Shown here one piece after another: positions 1 to 14,029 of a DNA stretch of 64,000 nt. The position numbers and the translations under genes were made by a program. The stretch is from Drechmeria coniospora. Taxonomy: Eukaryota; Ascomycota; Sordariomycetes; Hypocreales; Ophiocordycipitaceae. Each line of letters begins with the position of its first letter. Position 1 is the first letter of the stretch. Under the pieces are notes generated by a model. That model was not told the origin of the DNA, ran no database searches, and saw only the letters and a program-made list of their open reading frames with translations. The DNA lies in the NCBI RefSeq assembly GCF_001625195.1, contig NC_054390.1, positions 2,380,027 through 2,444,026 on the forward strand, written 5' to 3'.

Positions 1-2639
1 ACGCCGGCTGCGATTTCCAGGAAGTCGCAGCTGCGAGAAATGGGGACCAGTCCATCGGCATCGCCAATGGTCGGCCTTCTACCAAAGTCACTCGCGAGCT
101 CACGACACGCTTGATATCCGTGTATTTCTTGCATCGCGTTTAAATTTCACCGGCATCAATGCTTCACGAAGTATACAAATGACAACACGCTATGGTGGTT
201 TGAGGCAACACAATACTAACGCGGGACCGACCTGGGCCCAAACTCATACGAACGGCATGGACTTAGCTTCTACAGTCGGTGCCGCCTGGTTGCCGTGACC
301 GTCCTTGCATGGCTCGGGTTTTTCATCCGAAGCGTGTCACGAATCTGCTGGTTTTCCGACTGTCGTCAACGTTTGCCGACTAAGCTGATGTTATTGTTCA
401 TCCATCCATTGATGACATTCCCAACGTATTTGTATTTCTGCCGGTGCTGATCTCACATCTCGAATATGGAGTGGACAGGTCAAGAAGTTGGGGTTTGCAC
501 GCCAAGGAGAGATACATCCAGCGTTTCTCGGATGTCGGCTGCAAACAACGACGCTTGCCGAAAGCCCTCCCGACAGCCCGTGAGAGCGACTCCTACTGAT
601 GGGCAACATTCTCGAGGAGAATGACTTCACATTCCGCCAGATGCCGGCGATTACCACGGAGACTTCATTACGGGGAAGAGAGTCAACGTTTGTGCGTTGA
701 AGACACATGGAGGTGGTCTCGTATCTCTCGGCCAGACGGACGGGCATACGGCCGAAATGGTGTGATCTGGAGCCATGGCAGTTTTTCGTATCACTGCAAC
801 AAGCTGGCTGGAAGTTTGACGCAAACTTGCTGCATACCCGCTCGGCCCTGACAGCGCAGTCCGCCATGGACTTGTGGTCGGACCTGAAGCCATGCGGTTT
901 CCTTGGGTTTTCTTTCGCTCGTGATTCGAGAGAGGAGATCATGTGTTGTGACGTGGGGTCCAGCAGTGCTTGGACTGAGGCAAATCACTGCCTCTCATTG
1001 ATCGCATTGATAGTTTCATTTGCTCTGGTTTCTCTGGCGCGCGGCGCGGGCAAATCTGCAGAGTGCTGCATCGGTACCCTTGGAGCAGCTGACGGGCAAG
1101 AATGGCGGGTCACCGTGGCTCTGGGCTGAGGCCTCAGCTGGGCAAGAAGCTGTGTGTGATGCGAGCAGTCGACGGGGACCAGGGGGGACGGCGAAGAGAC
1201 CATGGCAATGACGTCCTGGTATTGTACCGATCTCGGCTCGTTTGGAGTCTCGACAGAGTGCATGTGTAGAGCAGTGAGTCCGACGTCACCATCTTGGTTG
1301 CTTCTTGAGTTAGGTTGCTTTCGCAGTCCACGCGTACGTATGGCGGGTTGACTTAGATTGGTACTATCAAACCAGACTGGTCTTGCTGATTGTGAATTTG
1401 GCCTCCAAACACTTTCACATCGCACTGTAGCCGTGACCCATCGACCGTGCAGCTGCTCATGGGGTATGCGGTTGTCCCCTCAAGAAAATTCGATGTGCTG
1501 TCAGAGGATCCGAAGTCAATGTTAAGAGATCGCGAGATGCCATTTTCCGTAGTTTTCCTTTCCGTTGATCGCTGTTGTCGCCATCACTACCTGAGGATTG
1601 TTTAGTCTGTCGACGACCCAGGACGCAAATGCCTACCCTACAGGTGCAATATCTCGCAGCAGCCGCCGCCACAACGGGGTTTGGTACAGGAATATCATCA
1701 GTTGCTCGATATTGACCCGAACCAGCCATCCGATTGAACCCCCCACAAAGACGCAATGATCAGCTCGGCGTATCGGCAAGTACTGTAGTACGTGCATGCC
1801 CACTGTATTTGCCGGCAATTTGCCATCATCGTAAAGGAGAGCTAGCTGTACGGAGTCGTCGTGTGCCCAATCACGATATGCTACCCCCCCCCTGGGATGC
1901 GACGCAAGCAACGGGGGCCAACTGACCGAGCCAAATTCGGTCCGAATGAAAGAGACGAAAAGCCCCCCATCATCAAACCAAAAAATAAAACATGAAAAAC
2001 AAAGGCATCGTCGCAACTACAACATGACGAGAGGACGCAAATTGCTCAAAGTTGTACGAGTAAGTATCTGTAAATACTCGAGTTGGTGTCGCCTCACACT
2101 CGATACTGGACCTGCCATCTCTCCCTTTGTTGCTTCTGCTGATCGAGAAGACGAGCTGGCGGATCGGCTCCAAAGGGGCAGGTAGTACGGAGCAGTTGAA
2201 ACTAAGCTCGGCTCGACGACAAAGGAGTCATAACAGAGACGGCCGATCAAAGCCCACCGTGTGGGGCTCGCGGCACTCGAACTCCCCCGGACGTTTCGGG
2301 ATGGATGGATGTCGGCAGAAGATAGGATCAGGTAGGATCACTAGAAGCGCAATTGTCTGTTGCCCCAACCCCCCCCCCCTCTCCACCTTTGCCAACCGGG
2401 AACCGGCCGTGACTCGGCCTTCTGCTTTCATGACAGTACTCCGCAAGTACGGAGCTCGCCTAGATGTATAGTTATTACCAGTACAAAGAAATCAGGACCA
2501 GCACCGGGTCGGTGCATCAACCTGATGTCGAGAACTAGACGAGAGTGGGCAACGCAAAGGAACCGCCCGGCACTCCGATGCCGATGATGACCACCAACCA
2601 GTGCGGATCCGGTGCCAGCAGTATTACTCGTACATTGCG

Positions 2640-3400
2640 TTACAAGCACATGTACGGGGTACATACAGTATATGAAGTAGCTAATCTTGTTGCAATTTAC
2701 TCCTACTCCCTGGCAACCTACTTACTAAGGTACTTCTTACTACCCCATATGGATATTCGATACGAGTTCGTCGACCAACCAATGTATGATAATTTATAAT
2801 ACCGCCCCCCCCCCCAGGTACGAATGAGGGCGAGGACTTACTTGTCCAAGCACATAGTTGTACTTGCACCTACAAGTAATACATGCACATGAGCATGTAC
2901 GGAGTGAGGTATAAAATATCCCTACTCCGTACTTGCATGTACCCGCTGTACAACTACAGTACTTACTTGTACTCCCAGACACCGAGGATATCGCCTGTGA
3001 AAAGACTGGGGGCGGGCTCCTAAGGACACTCCCGCATAGACGACCAAGCCAGCGCCGCACAGATGGAACCTTCGGGGACAGGCGGGGAAAGAAAGAAGGA
3101 AGAATGAAAGCGTGGCGAGAGAACCGTATCCCGTCTCGAAGGAAATACCAGAAGCCGATCACCTAATGCTAGGTTGGATGGAACGTAGAAAAGAAAGCCG
3201 CCATGGAAAGGAACGACACAAAAAGGAAAAAAGGGGGCGGGGCGGCAACTGGGCCATGTCTGCGGGCGTGCTCCGTCCAATGTGTAAGTACTTACTCCGT
3301 ACGCCAACATGGAAATAAAAACAAGCGTCCCGAGCATAAGTGGAGGTATGTACGAGCACTGTAAGTAATTCTCCGTACTCCGTACATCTAAGCGTGCTGT
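2640..3400. repeat. GTAC / TACGGAGTAC repeat cluster
   Basis: Dense GTAC-containing words such as TTGTAC, ACATGTAC and AAGTACTTAC. Clear copies of TACTCCGTAC start at 2923, 3293 and 3376. A run of about 10 C lies at 2806-2816. No coding frame is supported. Confidence 0.7.
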
Positions 3401-4414
3401 ATTAATACCTGCTCCGAACATGTGCTCGAATGTGTCCAGTGCCAAGCATGTTGAGTTGTGTCATGCGAGGCATCTATGTCGTGCATAAACGACGACGTCT
3501 CTTCAGGCTTGCTGTAATGCCTCGCCAGCCATCAAGCAGTGTTATGCTGAATGCCAAATTAGTCATTAATGGTAGGTAGCCATTGTCCGCTGTTGAGCTC
3601 CTGTCGGTCGTCGGCATCGAATGAGTTCGTGTCCACAAGTCGAGAATAAGCAGTATGCCGAGTTGAGTTCCATGGATGGATGGATGCAGACGAGTCGTTC
3701 CCAAGTTGACGTGATGCGACGCTCCTTGTCTCGTGCTCGTACTGCCTGTCGTACGGAGAATTGCCATCGCCTTGGGCCACTCCCGTTTCTCGTCCAACCC
3801 CGAATATTGGCCGTCTTGCCTGCTCGTCCTTCCATGTCCTGTGACCTCCATCTCCATGTGGGCGTTGGCTCGACGTTGCAATCGTGCCACAGGCCCAACG
3901 CCGCGCCATCTTCTCGTTGCCTCGTCCATGTTCGCGTCTTCTCCTTCTCGAAAGATAGGCACCAGCAGTACCGCATGCCGTGCCGCGTGTTTCCTCCGCC
4001 TGCACATGTACCGTGCTCGTATCAGTCCGCCGGCATTCCTCTCCACTGTGCTTGCGACCCTACGGGCACACTCGCATCTGCACCAACCATGGTGCAAGGA
4101 AATGTACTCACAGTAAGTAAATGATGGTGCATCGTACATGCGCAACCAAGAGTTCGTGATGGCTCCTCGGAAATAGTACTCGTATGTGTTATGTAGCCGT
4201 GTCTGTCGCGGAGCGAATGCCGCCGATGCCACGCCGGCCGGTATGGGCCCCGTTTACAACAGCCGCGTCCGCTGGCTAGCCCGTCGTCGTCCTCATCCGT
4301 CCCGGGAGTCTCGATCCGAAGAGGAAGTTGACCTGACAAGGCATCGGCCAGTCTCTCACCCTCGAGGAAGCCAGGTCAGTTTCCTCCATCGTTATTCCCG
4401 GCGCTAGCTTGCTC

Positions 4415-4446
4415 TCTCGCTCCTTTCTCGCTCCTTTCTCGCTCCT
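4415..4446. repeat. 11-bp tandem repeat, about 2.9 copies
   Basis: The unit TCTCGCTCCTT is repeated head to tail at 4415, 4426 and 4437 (last copy incomplete) in gene-free DNA. No function is evident. Confidence 0.7.
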
Positions 4447-7400
4447 CCGACCGACCACCTCATGGCTCTGCAACACGGGCGACAGTGAATCCATCCAACG
4501 TGCTGACGTTGGACGCACCCTCCGCTCTCCAGGAAAGGAAGGTTGCTGTCACATCCCGATAATCTGGGTCGACAGAACAGCGCTGGCAACTGCGTTTGCC
4601 ACCATTCGCTCGCTGGCCAGTGGGTGACGACGCACCGGTATGCAGGGGACGTAATAATTATGTACTGCACACTTTTCTCATGCAACGCACAAGTGCAGGC
4701 AACAACCAGCACGCCCCCTCCTCCCTCGTATCTATCTTTGGTTTCAATGGGTAATGGGGCCGCCGGTACCTACCCATAGGGCCATGCCGTTCCCAGCGTA
4801 GGCAGAAGCATGTCGGTCATGGGTTCAATGAAGTTGCAGCCGACAGGACAAGCAAGCCCGAGCATTCGTGCGTCGTAGTGGTACTGGCTGGCATCTTGAT
4901 TGTGCATGCATTTTTTCGCCAAGACGAGGTTCACCCCTGAGACGAAATACGTCCCGGACTACTCCGCACTGCACTTGGACGCTGTCAACGGTAATGCAAT
5001 TGCGTGCCGCACACGTTTTCTTGCTGTTTCTGTTGAATGATACGACCTGTGCCGCCTCGATGGAATGAGTATCACCCCCCGCGGATGAGGCGAACGTATG
5101 ACAGGGGCTCCTTGGTGAGACGCACAGCGGCCGAACTCACTGTCCAGCAACCTGCAGGTTGGCTCAAGCCCATACGCAACTGACCCTCGTCCGGAGGAAG
5201 ATTCATGGCCCTGAGGCTCTGCTTCCTGTCTCAGTGACCACAAGGTACGAGTGGGAGGGACGAGGCTGTTTGGACAAGGGGAGCTCGCGTGGGCCTCGAT
5301 GCACTTACCGACTCTCCCTGCCCATGTCCCTGTCCCGTCCGCCCGTCCAACGGGCCCGACAAGACCAAGTGCCCAAGTCAGCGAATGTGACGAGGCTAAG
5401 TTGCCATTCTTGGCGGCAACTCGGGAAACGTATGAGTAAGAGGCAAGACTCCGTACTCGTGCCCACTCACCACCACCAACACGGACGGAGTGTCGGGCTG
5501 CGATGTGCTTGGCGGTACGAGGAAGGGTGGGCGTCATGCATCCCGTGTTATGATTACTTACAGATAGAGTAGAGTAATAGTGACTTGACGTGGACACCAC
5601 GGCATAGCGGCAAGGGGCGTTTTGGGGCCGATATTAGCTCGACATGCCTTCTCCGCTCGGCTGTGGCCCCTTGCTGGAGCCAGGAAGCAGCCGAAAACGT
5701 GTACCGGCCGAGAACAATGGATGGAATCGGGAGAGAATCTAGGCGCCGGTACTGGCACGCGTTTGGCGTCGACGGGCTATACTGAGATCGGACACCCCCT
5801 TTCAACCCCTCCAGGTCAACGTGGGCCGAGGGAGGGAGAGTGGGAGGGATGGCTGGCCATCAACTAGCCCACGCCTGTTGCATGTGTTGGCAGTGTGCAC
5901 ATGCACTTTTGACTTCATTCAACCGTCGCGGTGGCAGGATGCTTCCCTTTCCATCAGCTCGTTCCCTTTCACTTACGGTTCGGCTCACGCGTGACGTTGC
6001 ATCGGTCACATCGACTTTCACTCGTTCCCAGGGTACGACAGTCCGTCGGCCCCCATCTCTGCCTGTCTCGTGACTGTCCTCTTCCGCATACAAGCGTTCA
6101 TCTTCACTTCGCTAGCCTCGTGGCCGACAGAACAGAGTAAGAAGCATGATGGGCCGATCATCGGACAGCGGACTATGGGCCAAGGCCTTCGCGGAAGTGC
6201 CATTAATAACGGTCATTCGTCTCATCGTCGTTGTTGACTTCGGCTCAAGATCCCTGATTCTGCGTAGCGTCGACGATAGGTCTCCGAACCCACATGCGTC
6301 AGACGGCCTCGTTTGCGCCCTCCCTGCCGGCAGGTGCACGCACTCACCCGTAGCCGAGCTCCCTGATGTGTTGTGCACATATACGAGAAGTTTGGTGAGT
6401 GGCGCACCAAGCCGTCGGCCGGCTCTTATCCTCCCACCGTGCCAACCGCAGCTGCCTCCCTCGGCAAACCAGGCCGCGTTTTCTTTTGATCAAGCATTAT
6501 GGGGCCAGACTTGTAAACTGCCAGATGCCACGAGCATGGCGTCGTACAGTACTTGCAGGTTTCCCAGCCTCACGGACATCAAGGAGGCGGGTCAGGGACA
6601 GATTCAACGTCAGCCGACGGCAGTGGCTGCAGAGGGCGGAAACGTCAATCCGTAACGGCACGCTTGCTGTCACCGCCATGAACTTGACTGTCGTGTTGCT
6701 TCGCCCGCGTGATCATGGCGGCAAGCTTCAAGAAGCACCGAAGCATGTCATGTTTCGGCATTTGCATCGTGCAACGAGCCTTCATAATGTCGTGCAGTCG
6801 GAGCGGTCGACGGACCTCTTGGGGGCTGAACATGGACCTTGATGCCGAGGAACGCCGAGCGACCAGTGTGGTCATGTCAGCTGGCAACTGCGGCCAAGGC
6901 GTTGGCTGCATAGTGTACTCGGCGTGCCACAGTCGTAATAAGCCCAACGTGCATAGGTAGTACGCATATGCAACATGCGCCTCCGGCAAGGAGGGGTTTC
7001 ATCCGCGCGTCTGCTCGGGCAGCCAAAGTGATGAGATTAGGCAGTCTCTAGGTGTTGGCGTACGGACCCAACCCATCAGACTCGGACAGATAAACACGAA
7101 TGGCAGCGTCGTATTGACGCTGCCTCTCCACATGTCCGCTTGCCTGTATGTGCCGCGGTCCCCACGCCGTCAACCCGCATCGCCGGCGTTGTGATAGTAC
7201 CTCATCGGGACGATGCTGGGAGGGAGGTTGTGAGTGTGGGACGGCGGTCGATGCGGACCGAGGTGTCGAGAACTCGCACGAGAGAAAGTGGACTTGGCCT
7301 GGTGGTCGACAGTCTGTGTGGTCCTGGTCCCGTGCTCTACAGAAGAACATCGATGTGCCCAGCACAGTAACAAAGTCCCGAACACAAGGTCTCGTCATGA

Positions 7401-7869
7401 CTCGGGTTGCGCGTCCAACGTACATGGACTTCCAACAGCATGTAGGCACATGTACGGAGTAGACAGACCGCTGGTTGGATCACCCGATCGACGATGACGG
7501 GGCGGGGCGTGGAGTGACAGATCCAGGCGAAGATCATCAGCATGCTGAAGACAAAGCAAAAGCAAAAAAATAACACGAGACATTGGTGGTAAAAAAAATC
7601 CATCGCTCGCTCGCGAGATGAGACAGACGGTCAAGGATTGGAAGAACCGCCCTAGCGGCACTTGAATGGGAAGGTGCCGAGCTCTCCCTCCTTCCCCCCA
7701 CCCCCTCCCTCTCCCCCCGGCGCCATGCCCTGGTGGCGGCGTTGGTCGGAGGAGTGTGCCTTTAGGTCGTGCCTGCCGTGGATGATGGCAGCCTGGGCAT
7801 CCCCATGGATGTGCTCACGCCCCGTCGGGAGCGACCCCTTGCTGTCTGCTTTCCCCCTTCCCCAGTTTC

Positions 7870-9190
7870 CAGCACGGTTGTACTGTAAGTAGTTGTACAA
7901 GCATGCACGCACCTCTCCGTACTCCGGGCGGAGTGTCCAGTATCAACATCACTATCCGAGCAGATACGATGGTAGTTTACAACGTGGGCACAGTTGCTCA
8001 TGAGTAATACTCGGTACCGGTATCTACTGGTAGATGTCAATACCTACTTTATTCATCAACGAGGATTCCGTCCATGCTTCGCGAAGCACTGCGCGATGAA
8101 TACCAAGTTGTGCACACTGCAGTACGTGTGCACTCATAAATTCATGTTTCGAGTACTGACCACCGTAGCACCGACCAGTAAGTACTCCGTATGAGTAGAG
8201 TGTGCTGAACAGGTATTATAGGCGCTCCCGCATGTACAAGTTGGTATTTCGTTCAACCCAGCAGCCGTTGTCTACCTGTTGGCCAGTATGGCGCTTGTGG
8301 CCGGCTCATACGCATTGCGTGTACTTATGCTCATTTACATTTACATTGTACGGAGCAGTGCTTCCATAATTGCCCTTGCCCCTTGCTTTGGTCGGGCTTG
8401 AGGGGAACAAGTGTCAGGAGCATTACGCTGCGTACATGCGCAGGATAAACCACAAATACTACACCTTCAGTACAGAGTACGTTACGTGTTGTACGATTGC
8501 TCTTCGGTTTGCACACCATCCAATATCATATCGAATCATTGAGCCAGCAGTATCTGGTGTGCATGTTCGGCGTATGTACACCCAACATGTAAATACTTAC
8601 AGTACAAGTAAGTACACTTGATCCTGTATGTGAGTACTGTACCTAACTAGTTGTACTTACTTACGGAGTACTAAGCATGTAAGTACGCCTGCGACCACGA
8701 CGCACATAATTAGTGCAACATCGACATACCGGAATGTGAACGGATACCAACGACACGGTTCACTTCACCGTCAACGTGGCCCCTTGGTAGAACCTGCCAT
8801 TCGCCATAGCGGACCGTTACTCGGAGACGCGCCTTGAGATCCGAAGCGCACGGGCGACGACGGCGACGGCGGTCAAGCCCGTTTTGAACCAGGCAGATCC
8901 AAACGCGCTGATGGTCAACCCTATATTTATTTGTACATGTACTTTGTACAACACACTTACTATGTAATTAGTGCTGATTGTGCGTCATTGCCCGAGCACC
9001 GAGCTGCCTCTGTGGAGCATAAATAATGATGAATCCGTACGTATGTACATTATAGGTGCACGTGCGCTTAAGTGTTTATCGACACACTTGCATGTACATG
9101 TAGTTGGACGCAGTGTAGGCAAGTGCAGTACTGCACCTACAGTACGGAGTACTTGCAATCAATCTCTTATACATGTCCGCTGTTAGCCCA
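7870..9190. repeat. GTAC / TACGGAGTAC repeat cluster
   Basis: A scattered cluster of GTAC words with TACTCCGTA at 8183 and TACGGAGTAC at 8662 and 9143, joined by stretches such as AAGTAAGTAC. An isolated TACGGAGTA at 7453 lies just outside. No coding frame is supported. Confidence 0.65.
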
Positions 9191-10299
9191 GCGATGCCCG
9201 AGCACCTACCTGTAAGTTAGCTGTAAGAACCTTGGTGAGCACATGGGAGTACATGTACGTTGGCTGTGGTTACAATGGGCAGAGCTGCGGAGCTCTCCCG
9301 CCGCACCTGCTCGGCACGGGACATCGCCATGGCTGACGCTAATTCCTCCATCGTACGAACCTGATAACGAGCGGGCGCCGCCACAACACTTGGCTCCATC
9401 TGCCCTGGCTCGGCCGGCCCATGGCGTCGCGCTGAGCAGAATGGCCAACATGCCAACGGCCGACGACACGCTGCACTGTAGGCGATGCGCTTGCGCGTGC
9501 ACGTGCGCGTACTTGCTGCACGTCGTGACGACATCGGGAGCGAGCAATGAACAATCCTGGTGGCTGCGCTAGTACACCGTGTGGGAATATCGCACATGCA
9601 TAATAGGGAGCGGGAGTATGGAGCACAGGGTGGTAACATCCCATTTCACGTGCTGCTGCAAGCACGGAGTAGCAGCAAGCAACTGGTACCTGACCAGAAA
9701 TCCCGAGAAATCCTCCGCAAAGCTTTGGCAACATGTCCATGTGACATGCCTCGTCGGTATTCGGGTACCTGCGAACCGCCTTAGCTCCGGGGACGTGGCC
9801 GCGGTCGAGGGTGGGAATGCTTCGGCATTTCGTTCCTTGGTCGGCAAGTTGTCATTCGCCGACTATTTCGAGATGGTCCATGCTTCCGAGCTCTCGATCC
9901 ACGACACGCGGCCCCAAGTGCCATGGCTTGGTCCCGCCAGGCGGGAGTGCCAGTACTCACATTTGCGTATTCTTCGCACGGCGTAGTTACGGTACACTGT
10001 ACAGTCCATTTGTGCCTTGCTCACTCCGTACAGAGCATTTCAATTCAGGATTGCTCCTTGATTGGAGGGGCGTGATTCGTAAACGAAACGCGCCGCTAGC
10101 AAAGCCGGTCCTCACACCCAGGCGCGCAGACCCGAGGCCGAATATGCACTTGCACGGTAGGTGTGCGGCCTCCTCGCGGCATCCATGGCCTGATGGGTTC
10201 CCCTCCCTGCTCCTGAGGGCGGAGGTGGCGCCAATGCTCGCACACTGCATTAGGGACGGTACTCGCACCTCGGGGCGCAACTCCAACCAAAAGTACCTG

Positions 10300-10570
10300 T
10301 TGTCTGTGCGAGTGTGCCTAGTACAGTGGTAAGTAGTAGTTGCACTGTACATGTAAGTGTACCGCCTACGAAGTATGGAGTGCGCTGGATGCATACGCGT
10401 CCCGAGTACAGACGCCTACTGTTACAATATGTACACCCGCAGCAAGTACGGGCGCTTCGTGTTCCGTATGGATCGCTCCGTGCTTGCCTGCCCGTGCTTG
10501 CCTGCCCGTGCTGACCGGCTCCTTGCTTGCTCCTTACTTGCCTGCTCCGTGCGCGCTTGCTCCGTACTTA
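10300..10570. repeat. GTAC-rich patch followed by CTTGC-rich low complexity
   Basis: GTAC words occupy 10300-10445. They are followed by a low-complexity stretch built from CTTGCCTGCC and CTTGCTCCGT words, including a 14-bp unit (CGTGCTTGCCTGCC) in direct tandem at 10480 and 10494. Confidence 0.6.
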
Positions 10571-12284
10571 CTTGCTCGCTTCGTGCTCAAGCGGCAGGCG
10601 CATCCGGCGTTCCTCGCTCCTGCCTTGCTGCCTTGCGCTGCCCTGCTCGGTCATTTGCCCAATCGAGACAGGTGCCGATACAGCAGGGTTGCATCATCGC
10701 ATGTGCTCGCTGCGCTCTCGGCAAGCCCCATGGGCCCGCGACCGAGGTGTCTGACATGGCCGACCACGGTCGAGCCACAGCCACACGGCCAAGGTGGTGA
10801 TCCAGCTAAATGGACCCCCGCCGAGGATTCATGTCGTACTCGCGCGGGGCTCAACGGCAAGTTGCAACCAAAGACTGCCGATGCCAAGGGACAATTTCAT
10901 CTCGCGACGGGCAGGTGAATGCCGAGTCTAGCCCGATTAATGCAAACAACTAATCCCCGCCGATGTATACGAATACCAGCAGGTGCTTGCTCATCAGCAT
11001 GTGTACTTGTACTTGTCGTATTAATTACAGCAGTACTCCGTACCTCTAGCTGCTCTATGTTGGTACATTTGTGGTTTGTGCAGCGCCCGTGTGCATATCG
11101 GGGAGCATACTTAGTGACGTGCTCACAAGGACTTGTACTTGCAGGCATGGTCCCTGCTCCGCATCCCACTGCCATCTCGTGTTGCTGCTTGTGCTGGAGT
11201 CGGGCAAGGGCTATTAGTTACTTGCGCCGTAACTGTGCAGGTACAATGCACATGTACTGAGGAGTGTTTTGCACTCCGCACGGTGCTATGGCAATATACA
11301 CTGTAGCTAGTTGGTCCCAGGTGCTGTTGCTCGTTGTTTGGCACCTTTGTTGCGCGCTACACATGTTGGTTGGATGGTTGGCCAGTAAATAATAGTTGGT
11401 TGGATACCTTGCACGGCGCGATGCTCGCAGTGCTAGGCACCTCGGTACCAGCTGACTTGCACCTGTCGCGAGGGCGAAGCACAGGGCCAAAGTAAGTACC
11501 GTCTCGCAGGCCATAGGGTGGTGCGTGGCTCAGCCGGCTCAGGTCGTACATGCACGGACGGAGGGAGCAAGTGCTTGCCTCAATGCATGCGGCGCAGAGG
11601 ATAAACGAGTACCGGCGTACTCGTATTCCATTTCCAGGGCAGAAGGCGAAGACCAGAAGTCGTGTGCGCATGCAAGAGCGAGCATGATGCTTCATCCATT
11701 CGTTACCTACCGACGCCGACGACGCCGACGACAGTTTTGTTTGCTTGTTGGTGCTGGACCTGTACCAACCCCTTCGGTGTCGTCACCACATCTGGCTTGT
11801 TCCACGTACCGCGGCGCGGCGGCGGATTCCCGGGCAACAGGCGTCGCCAACACGCCCTAAAAGATCCATCGTCTGCGCTGCGTTCGACTTGGGAAGGTCA
11901 CCCACCAACCTCTGCCTCTTTGTCCCCTGCAATGCGCGACTCGTCAACAGCGGCGGATGGGGGTTTTGTCTACCAGCACCTCTCACCGCTCCCTATCCAT
12001 TGCTATGTTTTCGTTGCGATGCACTTGGATTGCGAGACCACTGGTCTTTCGATGTCGCATGAGCGCAGCATGCCGACTCGGGCGACACTCAAGGAAGAAA
12101 AATGACCAGACCGAGAGACGATGAATTGGAGAACCCGTTGTTGCTAGCGTGGAAGCCACACGGAACATGTCAAGCTGGACTGAACACAGAACGTGCTCGC
12201 CCTGGTCTGGCGTGTACAGGTATGCACCATGGCAAGCCTCAGCGAACCCCCCTCCCCCGGTCTCCCGTACCATGCGGGTACCAG

Positions 12285-12530
12285 AAGAATGTACTGTAAA
12301 TGTACTTACTCCGTACGGAGGAGTAAGTACTTACTACTGTACATGTAGTGTATTACATGTACTTACGGCAGGGACTCCTGTACTCCGTACGGAGTAATAC
12401 TGTACAGTACATAAGTATGGAGTACTTGCTTGCTAGTACAGTGCTCGTACTCGTACTCGGACCGCGTGCCTGGTCTGATGGGGTACGTACAGTACAAGTA
12501 GTGTGTGAGTACGGAGTAGTAACTGCACTT
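12285..12530. repeat. GTAC / TACGGAGTAC repeat cluster with palindromes
   Basis: This very dense cluster contains TACTCCGTAC at 12307, a perfect 12-bp palindrome CTCCGTACGGAG at 12309-12320, a perfect 16-bp palindrome at 12381-12396 (TACTCCGT/ACGGAGTA), and TACGGAGTA at 12510. Confidence 0.75.
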
Positions 12531-13194
12531 TGTATTCGCTTCATTCACCGTTCGTGCCTGCCAGCGTGCAAACGAGCAGACTGTTCGCGATCCGTCTCGT
12601 GACGGTGCCCTAAAAATAGGCTCGTCATGGACACGGACTCGTTGTCGGGCTTCGGCGATGTCTCATACCCTGCTCCGTACACCTACTGGTCGTGGCCAAG
12701 GTCCAGGTTCGGCCGGAATGGAGGGCCGAGAAGCAATTTACGGCGTTGGAAGCCAATCCACGGCTTTCAGGGTGCTCAGCATGTCCCGAGCGCCACGAGC
12801 CGTTCGTCCTTCTCGTTCGATGAGAGGGGCCGACCGGTGGCAGAGGATATGCCGTCCCTTGCTTGCCGTTTAATGAGGAGACCCATTTTAATGAGGAGGC
12901 GGGATTGCGAGGCAGGCTCGAGCCCATCATTCGTCCGAAGACAAGGTTGGGGAATTTCCCGGCTGCAACATTGGATTCTTGTCTCCCACTAGTCGTCAAG
13001 CTTGCCCACTCGGAGGAGGATCTGGATCGGGTAGTCAATGGCCGGCCGGTGTCATGTCTCAGCAAGCTCATCTGGGCGGTTCCACAGACGATGAAGGTGA
13101 TGGATGCCATGCCACACCCATGACGGCGGCTCTTGATCTCGTCCAAATGGACTGCCGATTGCACTCGGCTTCCCGATGCATACGGGTGCCGATG

Positions 13195-13470
13195 CTCGCC
13201 AAAGTGCGGAGTACTGAATACAGCACAGGATACGGAGTACTTACATGTAGGCACTACTCCGCCGCATAAGTACAGTGCTCCGTGCTGTGAACATACAGTA
13301 CATGTACTGTGCTGTACTGTGCGCTGTACTTATGCAAGTACACTACTAGGTACGCTGCAAGTGCACGAATCCATCAGACTTCGTACCTGGTGCTGTGCTG
13401 CCAAGGTGGTTGCCCAGAACTCCGTAGTTACTCACTTGTACCAACCTCGTACTTGGTGGTACTTGCATCC
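13195..13470. repeat. GTAC / TACGGAGTAC repeat cluster
   Basis: GTAC words on both strands, with TACGGAGTAC at 13231 and many ACATGTACTGT-like words at 13290-13340. Confidence 0.65.
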
Positions 13471-14029
13471 AAGGACAGAAAATCCAACTGCCCTCGGAAC
13501 CAGGTGCCTGAGCCGGCGTTCTCCTTCTGCTCGTATTGAAGCCGACTTTCCCGCGTTGCTCGCGACGGGTCCTCGAGGTCGTCGGATCCCATGTGCACAT
13601 GTACATCATCCATCCATCCATCGACCCAACTTGGACGGGGCGCTCGAATGACACGGTCGACGGGCTTTCGCCACCCTCCTCTGAATCATCCTACCCCGTA
13701 CCCGTACGTACCCCGTGCCAGTCGTGCCTCGAAAAGGATGGGAGGAGTGCGAATACTGACCGTCGTCCCCGTTTACAATCCAACCGTGCAAATTCCTCAC
13801 GAATCGGCTTGTGGCGCATCCGTACCTCTGCGCCACTCACGCGCAGAGAGCAGACCGAGATGCCGACGAGGTCAAGTGGCGCAGGTACCAACGAGCTCGG
13901 ACGCCTCGGTGGCAGGGCGTGTCGACGCCAATCCATCCTAACGTATCCGCCACATGCCGTTTGGCGCCGCGGCTGCATCCATGTTGGGACGCGGTGCTCG
14001 TGAGCGCTAGTGCAGTGCTCGTACGAGCG

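Noticed and set aside
3474..4232. 252-aa frame on the minus strand in the gene-free region
   Set aside because: No domain, several equally long overlapping frames on the same strand, and composition rich in Arg, Thr and His. Not supported as a gene without transcript data.
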